This document shows, piece by piece, positions 25,140-36,515 of a stretch of 64,000 bases of DNA; the stretch's first letter is position 1; each line of letters begins with the position of its first letter. The DNA lies in assembly GCA_020746875.1 (NCBI GenBank), contig JAGTJL010000017.1, positions 930,001-994,000 on the forward strand, written 5' to 3'. The DNA comes from Rhexocercosporidium sp. MPI-PUGE-AT-0058 (lineage: Eukaryota > Ascomycota > Leotiomycetes > Helotiales). A program made the position numbers and the translations under genes. The notes under the pieces were generated by a model. That model saw nothing but the letters and a program-made list of their open reading frames with translations. It was not told the DNA's origin and ran no database searches.

Positions 25140-26616
25140 CGTGTTGTCGTTGCGATGCGATGCTCACGTCCGTCATCAATTTGGTATACGATCGACCGCT
25201 GAGGCTGGGAGGAAGTGGGCTGGGTCGCCGGCAAATTGCGCAAATTTCTGAGTGGATTAGCAAGCGACCAACCATAGCCAAAGCATAATTTTAGCCCGGA
25301 TACGGGGCGGTGTAAGACAAGGCCAGACACCAAATATATCTGGGCGCAGGCAAGCGCAGGCAAGCGCCAGCAAATGACTTCTCAGGCAGCCCGAAGTGAA
25401 GAGCAAATTTGGTCACTTTCAAAATGGAGGGAAATGCTGTGTGACGGTGGTTGGGCGCAATCAAATCGATAGAAATCCGGAAGACTCCGAATGCCTTCAC
25501 AATTCGTCGAGCTGCACTATCAACAATTTGTTTTCGGAGCATTATAGCACGTTTCAGTGTAAGCTATTATTAGAAGTCGTATATAATCTCCTCCTAGGTT
25601 ATGAATTCTATCTTTGTCTCTGGAAGATCTTCGCTTGGTGGCGTTTCTTCATCCCTAAGGAACATCTATCTGAGCGTGACAAGTATCAAGAGACCTAAGA
25701 CCGAAACGAGTTCACCTTGAACGAGAAGTAAGATTACATATCCAGCTTTCTCACCAAGACAACAAGTCTTATAGTTACCGTTACTGGTCATGGAAGACTT
25801 GGGTGTCAGTTACCTCAATTAGATCAAATGTGAACTCACTGCCAATGCATGTTGCAGTTCAGTGACACTGTTTGGTGTACCCCTCTCAATATGAGGATAT
25901 CAAATTCAGAGCAGCGCAATCAAACGACGTCAGTGGTGTCTTTCCCTTTCTCGGAACGATCAAGTCCGTCAACCCCTGATGATTGCGCCCGTCTTACATT
26001 TGCGTTCACTCATCCCCTTCATCCGCTCTTCACAAGTGAACCACACCAGCTGAACATCCATGCACGGTTCCCAATAGGTACAAACGCCCTCAGCGCTGTT
26101 AAACTCAGTCGAGTACTCTCAACCAATCAATCAGCGGCCGTGGGAGCTGCCCTTGACGCGCTCGAGTTGAGGGCGAATCATAGATGGGCTGGGCATGCAC
26201 TCAACATCGGAAAACAGGCTTTCCTGCATGACCGTGCATAAGTGTGTGAGGGATTTTTTGGTGTCTCCTATCGCACCCAACCACAAGCATGGCGCAAGCA
26301 TATTGGTGTCATGCGCGAGCAAAGATGCTGTCATCAGGAGGACTTAGTTGCATCTCTGATTGGAATCATTTGGGTTGACGTGGCACTGCCCAAGGTGCGC
26401 CCAGGCGAGGAGGGCGCAGCATTGTATGGGATACGGCAGCGACCGCGCGAGCAAGATACCTCAAATAAGCTGTCGGTCGTACTCAAAAGACTCCTTCTTC
26501 CCTCATCCTCGTCCTCTTTGATCGCCACTCATCGCAACCATCATTCATTCATCGCCTTCGACCATACACCACTTTTGCTATATATACTTACTATATCAGC
26601 GACCACCGCCGTCAAG
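25140..26616. other. Intergenic, divergent promoter region
   Basis: Lies between the start of the zinc-cluster gene and the start of the acidic orphan gene. A 130-codon plus-strand frame at 25849-26241 lacks any domain. A pyrimidine-rich tract at about 26489-26520 is consistent with the leader of the downstream gene. Confidence 0.45.
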
Positions 26617-27448
26617 ATGTCCTCGACTGCATCACCATACTACACTTCCGTGGGGGAGCAAACCATCTTCGCTTTCCAAGACAACTTCATCCTTCCGTCT
26701 GATGGTGCGTTCCGACTCTCACACATCTTCGCTCTTAGAATCCGACTAACAGCATCTAGCAACCGGACGAAGAACATCTGCAGCAGATGTCTATCCCAAT
26801 GGCAGCCGCACCTTTGCATCTAGCACCCGTTCTGCATTCTACCCAAGTCGCGCTGAGAACATTGGGGGTGAGCTTATTCTCCACGATTCATGATCAAATT
26901 ACAATGGAGACTAACTCTTCTGCCTGATAGCCAATCTCGATTTCCCGGTTAGCGATGCAGAGTGCTTCCACGAGGAGAGCCACGAGACTTACTCGTACTC
27001 TCCTTATCGAGCTGGCGATAAGGACTGGGAGCTCTACAACAGATCCACCGAAGCCCTCCCCATCATCGACAGCGACTTCTATGAAGATGCCGATGCATGC
27101 ATCGACAGTGCTACTATGCCTTACGGAGCTAGAGCCGCTGTTGCAGACGAGGATGAGGATGAGGATGAGGATGAGGATATCATCCTAGAGGATAACTCCT
27201 ACGACGACACTGAGCACTTGGACCTCACAGGCATCAACGAGATGCTCGACAACTTCGAGATCCGCTCACAGGCCGACTACGTCCCAACCGAGTTCGAGCA
27301 GTCCCTCCATCAAGAGACTCTCCTCCAGGACTGGCAATACGACTACCAACGCCACGAATGGGTCGCACTCAAGTTCCAACAGCCTCCTTACACCACCGAG
27401 TCGTATATCGAGCCATACAGTGTCCCGTACACTACCGAGCATCAATAG
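26617..27448 (+). CDS. Hypothetical acidic protein
   Basis: Not recognised. Three exons, 26617-26704, 26760-26867 and 26931-27448, with consistent phases, encode 237 residues. The protein has no signal peptide or membrane segment. It is rich in Asp, Glu and Tyr and carries a run of seven Asp-Glu-type acidic pairs, encoded by a GAGGAT repeat near 27150-27178, and aromatic-rich stretches near the end (QDWQYDYQRHEWV). Long coding continuity after splicing, with clean GT-AG junctions, supports a real gene. Function is unknown; acidic disordered regions of this kind occur in nuclear and chaperone-like proteins, but nothing specific can be claimed. Confidence 0.65.
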
Positions 27449-29371
27449 TCACTCAACACTCACTGTCACGATAACGATTTGTATTTAAAGCGGCATTGCA
27501 AGGAGTTTGGGGCATACATACAGACAACTGAAAAGGACATACAGAACTGGATGGGAGTTCGCGTTGTAACTTTTGGGACTTGGATATCGGCATTGTTGTT
27601 TTACTGCCTTTTTGTCATCTACGAGAGTGGAAAAGCGCGCAGTTGGTTTCCGTGTAGCTTATAGATGATATCCATTACGTTATGAATCAGGGTCATGATA
27701 CCCTTTCAATCCAATTCTGCTCTGCTCTACTCTCTTGCCTGAATTGTTTGAACGGTTTTGTCTCAATTTCCCCTCAATGTTCTAATTCTGCTGCAGCTTG
27801 CTGCCTGCCGGCCTTGCTGCCCTTCGGCACTTGCCCAGATGCCCCCATGCCTTCCTTCGATTTGCACTTTACGCAAGGCTGCCAATTCGCAATCCAGTCT
27901 CTTGGATTGCCACACCATTTCGTCTCCCAACACCAACCACACTCCAAAATTAAAAAGAGACTCTTCGGATTTTTCTTCGGGAGCCCCAACCCACAGCTTA
28001 TTCCGTGCCTCATTACCCCACTACCGCTCCTTCATCCACTAAGCGATGCTTCTATTAACCCTCTACCTCGCTTCCTGCCACCACATCATTCTTCCACTTG
28101 ACAATAGCATACGTCTCAAGTATAATTGTCAAGTGACTTCCAGATGCAAACCCAAGTTTTGTCAACCGCTGGGCTATCTCTCGATTTTGCCTTCTCCCAC
28201 GAAGCTGTCTTTTTCGCATGAAGCTTCATCCTCACAAGATAGGTCTTAGTACTCTTATATATCTTCCTGGTTTCTCCGTGTTCTCAACTTCCACACTCGA
28301 CAATGTGTCTTTCTTATTCTGCAATCAAGTCTCAAGGCCATCCCTTGATTTCATTTTGGGATCGTCAGCATGATAGTCCTCCGCTTCACCCCGCTCTTTT
28401 TTTTATCTGTAAGGCAGTCGAACCACAACTCAGTGGTCCTGTTGGCCCTACAACATCAACGGCAACAAATCCGCAAAGAATGTCTGCAGTACTTTGAACT
28501 ATGACGCAATAGCTGATATCAGAACCGATATTGGGCCTGCGATCACGTCTGCGTTTCTCCAAATTACTAACGAACGCTTTCAGTATGTTGACTTTCGCGT
28601 TAGGTAGACCCCTCCAGAAAGTTGAGGATCGTGGTGGAGAGATGCCAAAAAGGTTAACTCAGGGTTGAAAGTGAGGTATTTCATGCTCAAAAAATCAATA
28701 ACAGAGTGTGGCAGAAGCATGAAATGTTTCCAACAGACCCCTCTTATGGACGTTACAGCCAGGCTAGACATCACGAACCTGCTAAAAGGATAATGACGTG
28801 CAATGCATCCAAGCCTACAATCCTAAATGTGCTACAACGAAACAGCTTTAAATATGACGATCAAGCTGCGTCTTGAGCACTTGAAGTAGGAGTATATTTA
28901 GGGTCAAGCCGCGTGGAGAATGTAGACGTCCCCGAACTGCACCAATCAGAGAGTGTTCTGTAGATGGGCATCCCCTGGTTGGGCTAAAAACAATCTCGGT
29001 AAAGATGCCGACGCGTCCTGGCCACAGATGTTTTTGACATAGCAATAAGACTGTTTCCGTTTGGTGACTTTCAATTTCGAGTGCTGACTGAACACCTGTA
29101 CAAAAACGAATCCAAGAATGTGGGGTGGTGAGACAAATAGCCTGTACCGCCTACCAAGAATGACGGACTTGTCAGATCTAATTTACAACCCTGATGATAA
29201 GATATCGTATTTATTTCCCTCCTTTTATCCTGTTGTACATCTTAGTACGTATGACAATTATATATCTATACATCCCCTCAGTCATGCTATGCAGACATTT
29301 TCCGGTACGCCACCCATCCGAACCTCAACTCCAATCCAGATTTCTGAAAAATACAAATGAGAAAATGATTA
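27449..29371. other. Intergenic between convergent genes
   Basis: A 1.9-kb gap on the 3' side of both flanking genes. Open frames up to 139 codons are present but have no recognisable content and no credible exon structure. Confidence 0.4.
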
Positions 29372-30814
29372 TCACGGTCTTCCATCCAACCATTTCGAAG
29401 GTCTCTCTTGATGAGGGAACTTGGGCTTCCCACAAGGCTTCTGTCTCTGCACCCAGTCTGCGATACGAGTCTTGTTCCAACTGCTCCCCCATCTCACTCC
29501 GTCTTTCGGCGTGTGTTTCTTGCCGAGGGCAATATGTTTGGTTCCTATCGCACATTCGGCGCCATCGTAGCGCGACTGCAGACACTTGGGATTGGCCTGA
29601 CAAGCATGCGTACAAGCATCGACTGAGGCAATGTTAGGTATGATACCGTCTTTGGACAGGTTATCCCAGTCCGCAAGCTGGTCTGGAATGAGGTCTGAAA
29701 CGAGATTGTTGAAGAGTTCTTCATACGTGACTGGGCTCTGGTGGTGTGTCAGTCTCTTGCTTTTGGAATTCATGATGTTCTTCGTTTCACTCACGCTTTT
29801 GTCTTTTCTCTTTGCTTCAAAACTGCCTAGTTGTTCGGCCTCAGGGGGGGAGATGTGATGAAGCGTCACAAGTGGTTGACACCAATGGTCTTCGGCAAAT
29901 GGAATGGTGGACTGCGTTTCCCCGTTGATTGTGGGCCAGGAATTCTTCAGATCCATCTTGTACTCCTTCAGAACCTGGGCAAGTACCCAATCTCCACAAC
30001 ATTCATCGTGCATTTTCGAGTCCCACTTGGCGGCGGTTCCGTTGTTGGTGACGGCGAAAGTGCGCATCGCTTCCCTCGACATCAGATACCCGCTTCCTCC
30101 ATGGCCGAAAGGTAGATCATTGATCAAGGCTAGAGATCCCATGTAGGATTTCCGTGATGGGTCGAGTCGTTGGATCCACGTGATAAGGCTGGACCACATC
30201 ACATACGTGTCTGCATCAATGTGCAAATACCAATCCATCTCCGGCTGGAGTGCCCATACTTTCTCAACAATGTGCATGTTCTTGTACTTGTCCAGTGTCC
30301 AGGCAGCTAGGTCGTCTTTCATCCTGGCATCTCTCATATCCGACAGTTCGGTCATGATCTTCTCCGGATCTCGCAACTCCTGCTGTTTGCGGTAGATGTC
30401 GAAATCCGTGTTCACGTCCATGATTGATGGAGCGATCGTGTCCAGGGAGTCATAGACATGAGTTTCCCCAATCGACTGGGCCATATCAGAGAAGATGTAG
30501 ACATGGGGAGCACATCTCAAAGCAGTCCGCAGCTGGGTGGGGATCTTTTTTGATGCCTCTGTTGCACCAGTCTTCACGGTTATGACAACTCGGTCAAACC
30601 CGGTCAAGCCCTCGCAACCTTCTTCAAAAGTCTCATTGTAGGGACTTGGTTTTTGTTCTCTGTCACTTCCGGTCCCGCTTCCCCATCTCCACGTCGATCG
30701 ATAAACTGTCCCCTCTCCCTCATACGAAAGATGCAAATGAATGAGGGCAATCAGTACCACAACTGCGACAATGAAGCGGATGCCCACGGAGCGACTGGGC
30801 GGACGTAGAGCCAT
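29372..30814 (-). CDS. Glycosyltransferase family 31-like type II membrane protein
   Basis: Fringe/GT31-like fungal glycosyltransferase, expected in the Golgi lumen where it would transfer a sugar from a nucleotide donor. A short basic cytoplasmic N-terminus and one helix at about residues 12-28 make a type II signal anchor. The catalytic DxD motif is visible as HIDADTYV (Asp200-Asp202), preceded by YKNMHIVEKVWALQPEMDWY and followed by a GGSGYLMSREAM block and HDECCGDW, all typical of the fold. A Cys-rich C-terminal segment (CTHACQANPKCLQSRY) resembles a PAN/apple-type module. The frame is open for 480 codons, but bases 29738-29794 look like a 57-base intron with GTGAGT donor and CCACCAG acceptor. 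Removing them keeps the frame and gives 461 residues. Confidence 0.87.
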   Translation of the reverse strand: MALRPPSRSVGIRFIVAVVVLIALIHLHLSYEGEGTVYRSTWRWGSGTGSDREQKPSPYNETFEEGCEGLTGFDRVVITVKTGATEASKKIPTQLRTALRCAPHVYIFSDMAQSIGETHVYDSLDTIAPSIMDVNTDFDIYRKQQELRDPEKIMTELSDMRDARMKDDLAAWTLDKYKNMHIVEKVWALQPEMDWYLHIDADTYVMWSSLITWIQRLDPSRKSYMGSLALINDLPFGHGGSGYLMSREAMRTFAVTNNGTAAKWDSKMHDECCGDWVLAQVLKEYKMDLKNSWPTINGETQSTIPFAEDHWCQPLVTLHHISPPEAEQLGSFEAKRKDKSVSETKNIMNSKSKRLTHHQSPVTYEELFNNLVSDLIPDQLADWDNLSKDGIIPNIASVDACTHACQANPKCLQSRYDGAECAIGTKHIALGKKHTPKDGVRWGSSWNKTRIADWVQRQKPCGKPKFPHQERPSKWLDGRP

Positions 30815-32433
30815 TGGAACGTGAAGGCCTAGTGCAATTTTTATTTTTATCAGACGTCGTGAGTTGGAAAAGAGAGGCTTCGTGTCTCCTTTCCTAGGGT
30901 TGCAGCCTTTCGGATGTTGAAGAGAGAGGTGAATCGGGAGACGGCAACATGCAGCTGGACCAAACGGGCTGTGGGCGGCGCGGGCTTTAAATTAATACGC
31001 CTACAACCCGTTCTGGGAGAACCCCTTGGAAAATACGCCTTGTGAGTGGTTGTGTGACTTTGTCAGCCTCGTATTGCCTTCTGAAAAGCTCATGGTGGGG
31101 TCAGCACTACTAGTTGACAGACCATTTAGTGTTAATGCGACACTGGATCGGGATCGTTTGGTGGTTGTAAGAGCTTCTCCGGACGATCATTCAGGACGCC
31201 AAGTCTACTAGGGTTTAGAACGGGAAGAAGGTTTGTTAATCTTTTGCATAGGAAAGCAAGTTTTAGGTTTGGTGAAGCACTACTCCTTAAACTAACACAT
31301 CGGTACTTGAAGGAGAATGTTCTGTAAAGTATCTTTTGGATTTTGCGATATGTTTTAGCATGTCCTTGGATGTTTCTTTTCAGCTTTCCCGGTTAAGGTC
31401 GGGGTGAGTTTACCCTACGGCTGTGCCTTTCTACTTCCCGATTCGTTCAGGGGAAACGCCACAAATTTCGTGTTTGTCGAGCAGGGGGATGTACAGAATA
31501 GTGATACGAGAATTATCCTCTCGCACGCCCCCTGTCTTTCTGTGGTTCTCTTTCGAGGCGATGATGTCTTGATGACATATTTTTTTTTACCTTTGCATGG
31601 CCGTTGCTAGTTGCCGGAATTGTGGATTGTTGGGGCCCGCCCGGTACTGGAAGTTTTGAACTAAAGTCGTCATAACCAGCAAGACATTTCAACAGTCTTT
31701 AAAGAAAAAGCATTCCCTTGTAGCCTCCACCCGAAGAAGAGATGATTGGTGCTCTTCGTCGTTGAGCAGCCGATCGTAGTAGGTTGTTTCGCTTCCCCGT
31801 TTCCTAGGGACTTTATGTGCAGATACAACATCCAGCGAAGCCACTCAGTTACTTTAATCTTTTATAGTAGCAACGCCAGTGCTTTCTAAGGGCGATTCGT
31901 GCCTGGACTAGTACGCATGAGGGTTGCGCTGTAGGTTCGATTGAGGCGTTGCTGAAGTTGATTCATGGAGTATGGTTGGGAGCAGCGTGACTCTAATGCA
32001 ACGCAAGCCAGGACTGACTGTAATTTAATTATAGATATGTTGAATAGCAGTCAAATACTTCAACCATGTCTTCAAACCCGTCCTCGGGGGGTGATTGCCT
32101 CCCTTTTTTTTGCTTACAGGAGTTCTGTTGCAGGGTTATGCTGGGTCAAGTCACGAGTTAGTCAGGTGGACAGAAGTCGCATGCAAACTCCGTCATGCCA
32201 GCAAGACCTCTTGGCATTAGAGAGCGTATTTGCAGATCCTCCTTCCATTCTACAAGTCAATCATCAACCCCGCACCTCAATGCTTCCTGGTCTAGTCTTG
32301 ATTATCCTAGCAACAAGTTCTGATCCCTGAATGTTGATTTAAGCTCAGGGTAAGTGGATCTTGGCATTTTGGCGCCTTCTCTGGTCTGGGCGCTGAAGAA
32401 CAAGCTTCACGACAACACTCAACCGACACCAAT
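30815..32433. other. Intergenic, divergent promoter region
   Basis: A 1.6-kb region between head-to-head genes. No coding sequence is recognised. The small open frames (under 125 codons) show no family features. Confidence 0.45.
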
Positions 32434-33561
32434 ATGACAGCCACTAATTTATTATATCCGCCCATTCCCTTCCTTTCCGCTGCCGAGGGCTACCGGCAAC
32501 CTGTAGCAGACACTCGTCGAGGTGTAAGATGGCTGGAACAAGGCCGCACTGTCCTCGTCCGACTCGATACTCCCGATCTTCCCCTCTGGGACGCCTATGA
32601 TCAAGTTACAGACATAACCCCCTCGCTGATATTCAACTTCACTCTCCAGGACAAACGCATACTCCTTCTCAATGGCGTCCCTGTATTCCCGCTGCAGAAT
32701 GCATACGTGCCACCTCGACTGTATGCCCGGCAATCCACCATCAGCTTGACAGAATTCGAACATGGCCAACCATCGAACTTCGACGAAGGACCTCTACACG
32801 CAATTGACTACCACCGAGTGGTTCCAATATCAGAACATCCATCGGCACATTACAACGTCTTCACGACACAGTTGGAGCTAGACGTTCTCGGTGCGGAATT
32901 CGCAGGACAACATACCCTCCTTCGAGACAAAACACAACCTCTGATTCTCGTCTACCTCAACGAACTTCCTCCGTTTCAAAAATACCCATATTACAAATCA
33001 ATAGCCGAACTAGATCTCACGCTCTCAGACAGCCTGCTGAGAGACCGGTTCCCGTACAATACACCTTTTTCTGCGCCGAAGGACTTGGCGGAGTGCACAT
33101 TGTGGTCATGGAGATGTTCTGACATTGATGAATACCCTTGGTATCGATATATTTACAGGGAGTCATTCGACGAACACGGGAAGATTGGATCATTCAGACA
33201 TATGTTGTTGCAGATTTGGGAAAGATTTGGGTTCTGGCAAGCTACAATGATGCTGGCTGTGGGTATGGCTTTACTCCTGGCACCCTTATTCTGGCGGTTG
33301 CATAGAGCTGCAGTTCGAACCAAGCAACATGTGAAGGGACTATACACCAGACGGGAGGAGCACGAACTTCACAAAACGGATGCAGAGGCTGCATGTCTTC
33401 TAGATTATGAGGACAGCGAGGAGGCTGGGCATGACGAAAACGATCTTGATTCAAATGCTGAGTTGAACGGAGATGCTTATGGCAGGCATCCAACGGGGGG
33501 CCAGGACGACTTCGGGAAACCGTTGCCCCCGATTCCAACTGCTACCTCTGACATGACTTAG
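32434..33561 (+). CDS. Hypothetical single-pass membrane protein
   Basis: Single-exon gene of 375 residues, not recognised by name. The first 260 residues form a soluble, probably lumenal or extracellular domain rich in aromatic and Pro residues, with no clear N-terminal signal peptide, which is odd. One hydrophobic helix lies at about residues 269-288 (MMLAVGMALLLAPLFW). It is followed by a basic stretch and an acidic tail of about 80 residues (LLDYEDSEEAGHDEND). The uninterrupted frame, a start in good context after CACCAAT, and biased composition support a real gene. It is probably an ascomycete-conserved protein of unknown role. Confidence 0.72.
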   Translation: MTATNLLYPPIPFLSAAEGYRQPVADTRRGVRWLEQGRTVLVRLDTPDLPLWDAYDQVTDITPSLIFNFTLQDKRILLLNGVPVFPLQNAYVPPRLYARQSTISLTEFEHGQPSNFDEGPLHAIDYHRVVPISEHPSAHYNVFTTQLELDVLGAEFAGQHTLLRDKTQPLILVYLNELPPFQKYPYYKSIAELDLTLSDSLLRDRFPYNTPFSAPKDLAECTLWSWRCSDIDEYPWYRYIYRESFDEHGKIGSFRHMLLQIWERFGFWQATMMLAVGMALLLAPLFWRLHRAAVRTKQHVKGLYTRREEHELHKTDAEAACLLDYEDSEEAGHDENDLDSNAELNGDAYGRHPTGGQDDFGKPLPPIPTATSDMT

Positions 33562-34101
33562 TTCTATGGCTAGCAATATGATGGCAATTCAGGAGTCACT
33601 GGGCACAATTCCTTCGTGATAGATGACACTTGATACTTGAGCTTGATTCGCAAACTTATACTTAGAACTTATCTTCTGGGGTTGACAACTATTTCGCCCA
33701 TAAGCTTTGCTTTGTAGTAGGGCGTTCAGCTCGAGGGTCCCAGCTATCAAAATAGTATTCCTATCTATGGGTAGCATTCCCCGGCAAACCGAGGAGTTCC
33801 AAGCACTACGGGCGTCACTTTCCTTGAGAGATGTCCTCTACGCCCAATCTCCTAGTACACTTGGAGCAAAGAGGTACAAGTCCGCATGCCAGAACTTTAG
33901 TGCGGGGCAATCCGCCCGACCCCCACCCTAGATTTCAAGAATAAACCTCTGCTCAGCCAGCTCCGTTTCTCATGTATATCAAGCTCACCCTCTCCCATCT
34001 CCGCTTTCTCAAGAGTCCATCTACTTGTCGTCTACGTTTGTTCACGCTTTCTACACGCTTTCTACACCCCGAGCCCGTGTCTCTGTTCTTAGATCCACAC
34101 A
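33562..34101. other. Intergenic
   Basis: Terminator of the upstream gene and promoter of the esterase gene, which is transcribed in the same direction. A CT-rich tract with repeated CTTTCTACAC units at about 34048-34067 lies shortly before the esterase start. Confidence 0.45.
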
Positions 34102-35223
34102 ATGGCAGTCTCAACCAAAATTGCCGAGACCTTTTCTCACCCTCTCCTTAACAGCATCCCTCCTGCTCTCATCCCCCATTTCGAGCCAACCTACATCGAG
34201 TACTACAACAAGTACTCAGCTGGCCGTCTAGCAGCCCATCAAGTCCCCATTGAGAGCTTCCGTGCCGACCCAGACGCATACACGACCACGTATGGCCGAG
34301 AGCTCGTCGAACAAGGTGCACTCAAAATCACAGAACAGAAATGCCCAGTCTCAGGAGGCGAGATCACAATCAGGATCTTCGAACCTGACGTCGACAAGTT
34401 CGGAAGTGGAGAGAAGCCTGTCTACGTGAATTACCATGGTGGTGGCTGGGTTTTTGGGGGGCTGCAAACGGATTTCGAGTTCTGTAAGAGAGTGGCTCAT
34501 GAGGTCGGGGCTGTGGTCTTTGATGTTGAGTATCGACTGTCTCCTGAGTTCAAATTTCCTATCCCGGTTAATGATTCCTGGGAGGCATTGAATTGGGTTT
34601 GTCGTCTCTTCTTTCGTTGTCAAATAGGAATCAAGTGACTGATAAATAAATAGATCAGAGACTATAAGCAGTCAGAGTTCAACCTCGATCTCTCTCGACT
34701 AGCTATCGGAGGTATTTCTGCAGGTGGTCATATCAGTGCTGTGTTAGCGCACATGTGTCGCGACGCCTCCATTCCTCTCACCTTCCAGCTCCTCTCCGTA
34801 CCAGTCTGCGACCTCTCTATCTTCGCCCCTGATGGTACTCTCCTCCCAACACAACCGTACGCCTCCTATCGGGATCTCGCCAACACCCAACCACTTCCTC
34901 TAGAACGCATGACCTACTTCCATCGCCACTTCCTAGGAAATCCTAGACCGAAGGAGCTAGACGATGATTGGAGAGTTAGTCCGATTCTTGCGAGCAGTTT
35001 CAAGGGATTGGCGAAGGCGTTGGTTGTCACGGCTGGCATGGATCTTCTGAAGGATGAGGGCGTGGCTTATGCAAAAAAGATGAGAGATGCGGGGGTGCAC
35101 GTTGAAGAGGTACAGGTTAAGGGCGCTCCTCATATCTTTATGCAGATGGATGGAATTCTGGAGGGCGGGCAAGAGTATAATCGTGTTACTATCAAGGCGT
35201 TGAAAAATGCGCTGGCGAAGTAA
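34102..35223 (+). CDS. Alpha/beta-hydrolase, hormone-sensitive-lipase-type esterase
   Basis: Carboxylesterase or lipase of the alpha/beta hydrolase-3 (HSL/AB hydrolase) family, cytoplasmic since no signal peptide is seen. Exons 34102-34596 and 34654-35223 flank a 57-base intron and give 354 residues. The oxyanion-hole motif is YHGGGWVFGG (residues 111-120). The nucleophile elbow is GISAGG with Ser187. The acid and base fit TAGMDLLKDEG (Asp295) and GAPHIF (His325). EYRLSPEFKFP before the intron is a second family mark. Length is normal for the family. Substrates are usually short-chain esters or lactones; the exact one cannot be read from sequence. Confidence 0.92.
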
Positions 35224-36515
35224 TGTGGAGGGATATCGGTATCATTTGTGTCTCATTCCTCCAGGATTAGAACTATTTAGTATAGAGTTAGTCACACTGT
35301 CTGTAGATTGGGATATGCAACTCCATCTCATTTTCCAGCAGCATCAACTTTGCTTTTTCCGCGGCTGATCAGGATCTCCACAGTCATCGTCCGTAGAGCC
35401 ACGAGAGCAAGCACTAACAGAGACTGTCCAAGTCATATCCATGCTTCAGTACATTACCTCTTTCTCTTGCCATGGGTTGAGGTTCATTTCCATACTCGGC
35501 CGAGGTGTCGTTATCGGTAAACGACATCCGAATTGGAAACGGATGACACACGTTTCTTATGAATCCTCACGAAGCCGTGTTATCTTCTGAACTCTAGTCA
35601 AACATCTATGCTTATCACTGTAACGTTATGGGCATATGCATGATCCATCTATAGCCATCTACCGATTACCGCTGCCGGTCTTCAACCTTTAGCTATCGAA
35701 CTTATGCCTCATATGTTTATATATCTTTAGATCTTCATTCAACCACTACGTTTTTGCTGGCTAACGAGATGCATCATCTGCCATGCGAAAGTGTAATGTA
35801 GCAAAGGTCTAGCTCTCACCAACTATGCTAACTGGACCAAAAGATCACAATATTGAGCGCAAGCTGAAGACGCTTAACACCGTAGATACGTACTACTAGC
35901 TATTGTCACGTGTCCATTACAGAGAGTAGCTTTGCAGCTGGCGAGGCCCCTCAATATTTTGAAACTTGAAGCGGACCTGGTGCAGATGAATCTCAGCTGT
36001 CTCAATTTTATGATCCACCAATTTCAATTGAGATGTCCGGCGTCGTGGATCCTGAAGCTCGATAGTCATCGAGGTAGTGCTGTTTCGTGATTGTTTACGC
36101 AATGGAGAAATAAGCGAGATCACCATACAACGTAAAAAAGGAGGAGATTCAGGTCCCCAAGAAAAGTTCTCCGATCATTGCTGGATGAACATATCGCCGA
36201 GGAGTTGTTGGGCTTGATTGACCTCCTCGATGTTCTTCTTCAGTCACCTATGGTCATTCAATAATCCCTGTCGAATGACAGGTTTCTGGTTGGCCAACTC
36301 GTATTGCAAGGATTTCTGAAGCGACTTCGTCTGTTTTTGCCGCGGCATCTGCATGCTGGAGGCTGGCCCGAGCATTTGTTCAGGCGGACAGATGTCATTC
36401 GAGGATTCTCTCGATTCTACCCAGTCAAAGGACAAACAATCGCAGCTTCACACGACCCACTAAGCTTGCCTTCTCTTGGATCTAGATCCTCCTCCAGGAC
36501 AGCTATCGCATCGAA
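35224..36515. other. Intergenic
   Basis: A 1.3-kb AT-rich gap between two plus-strand genes. No recognisable coding sequence, repeat or RNA gene was seen. Confidence 0.45.

Noticed and set aside
25849..26241. 130-codon plus-strand frame
   Set aside because: No recognised domain; sits in a divergent promoter region.
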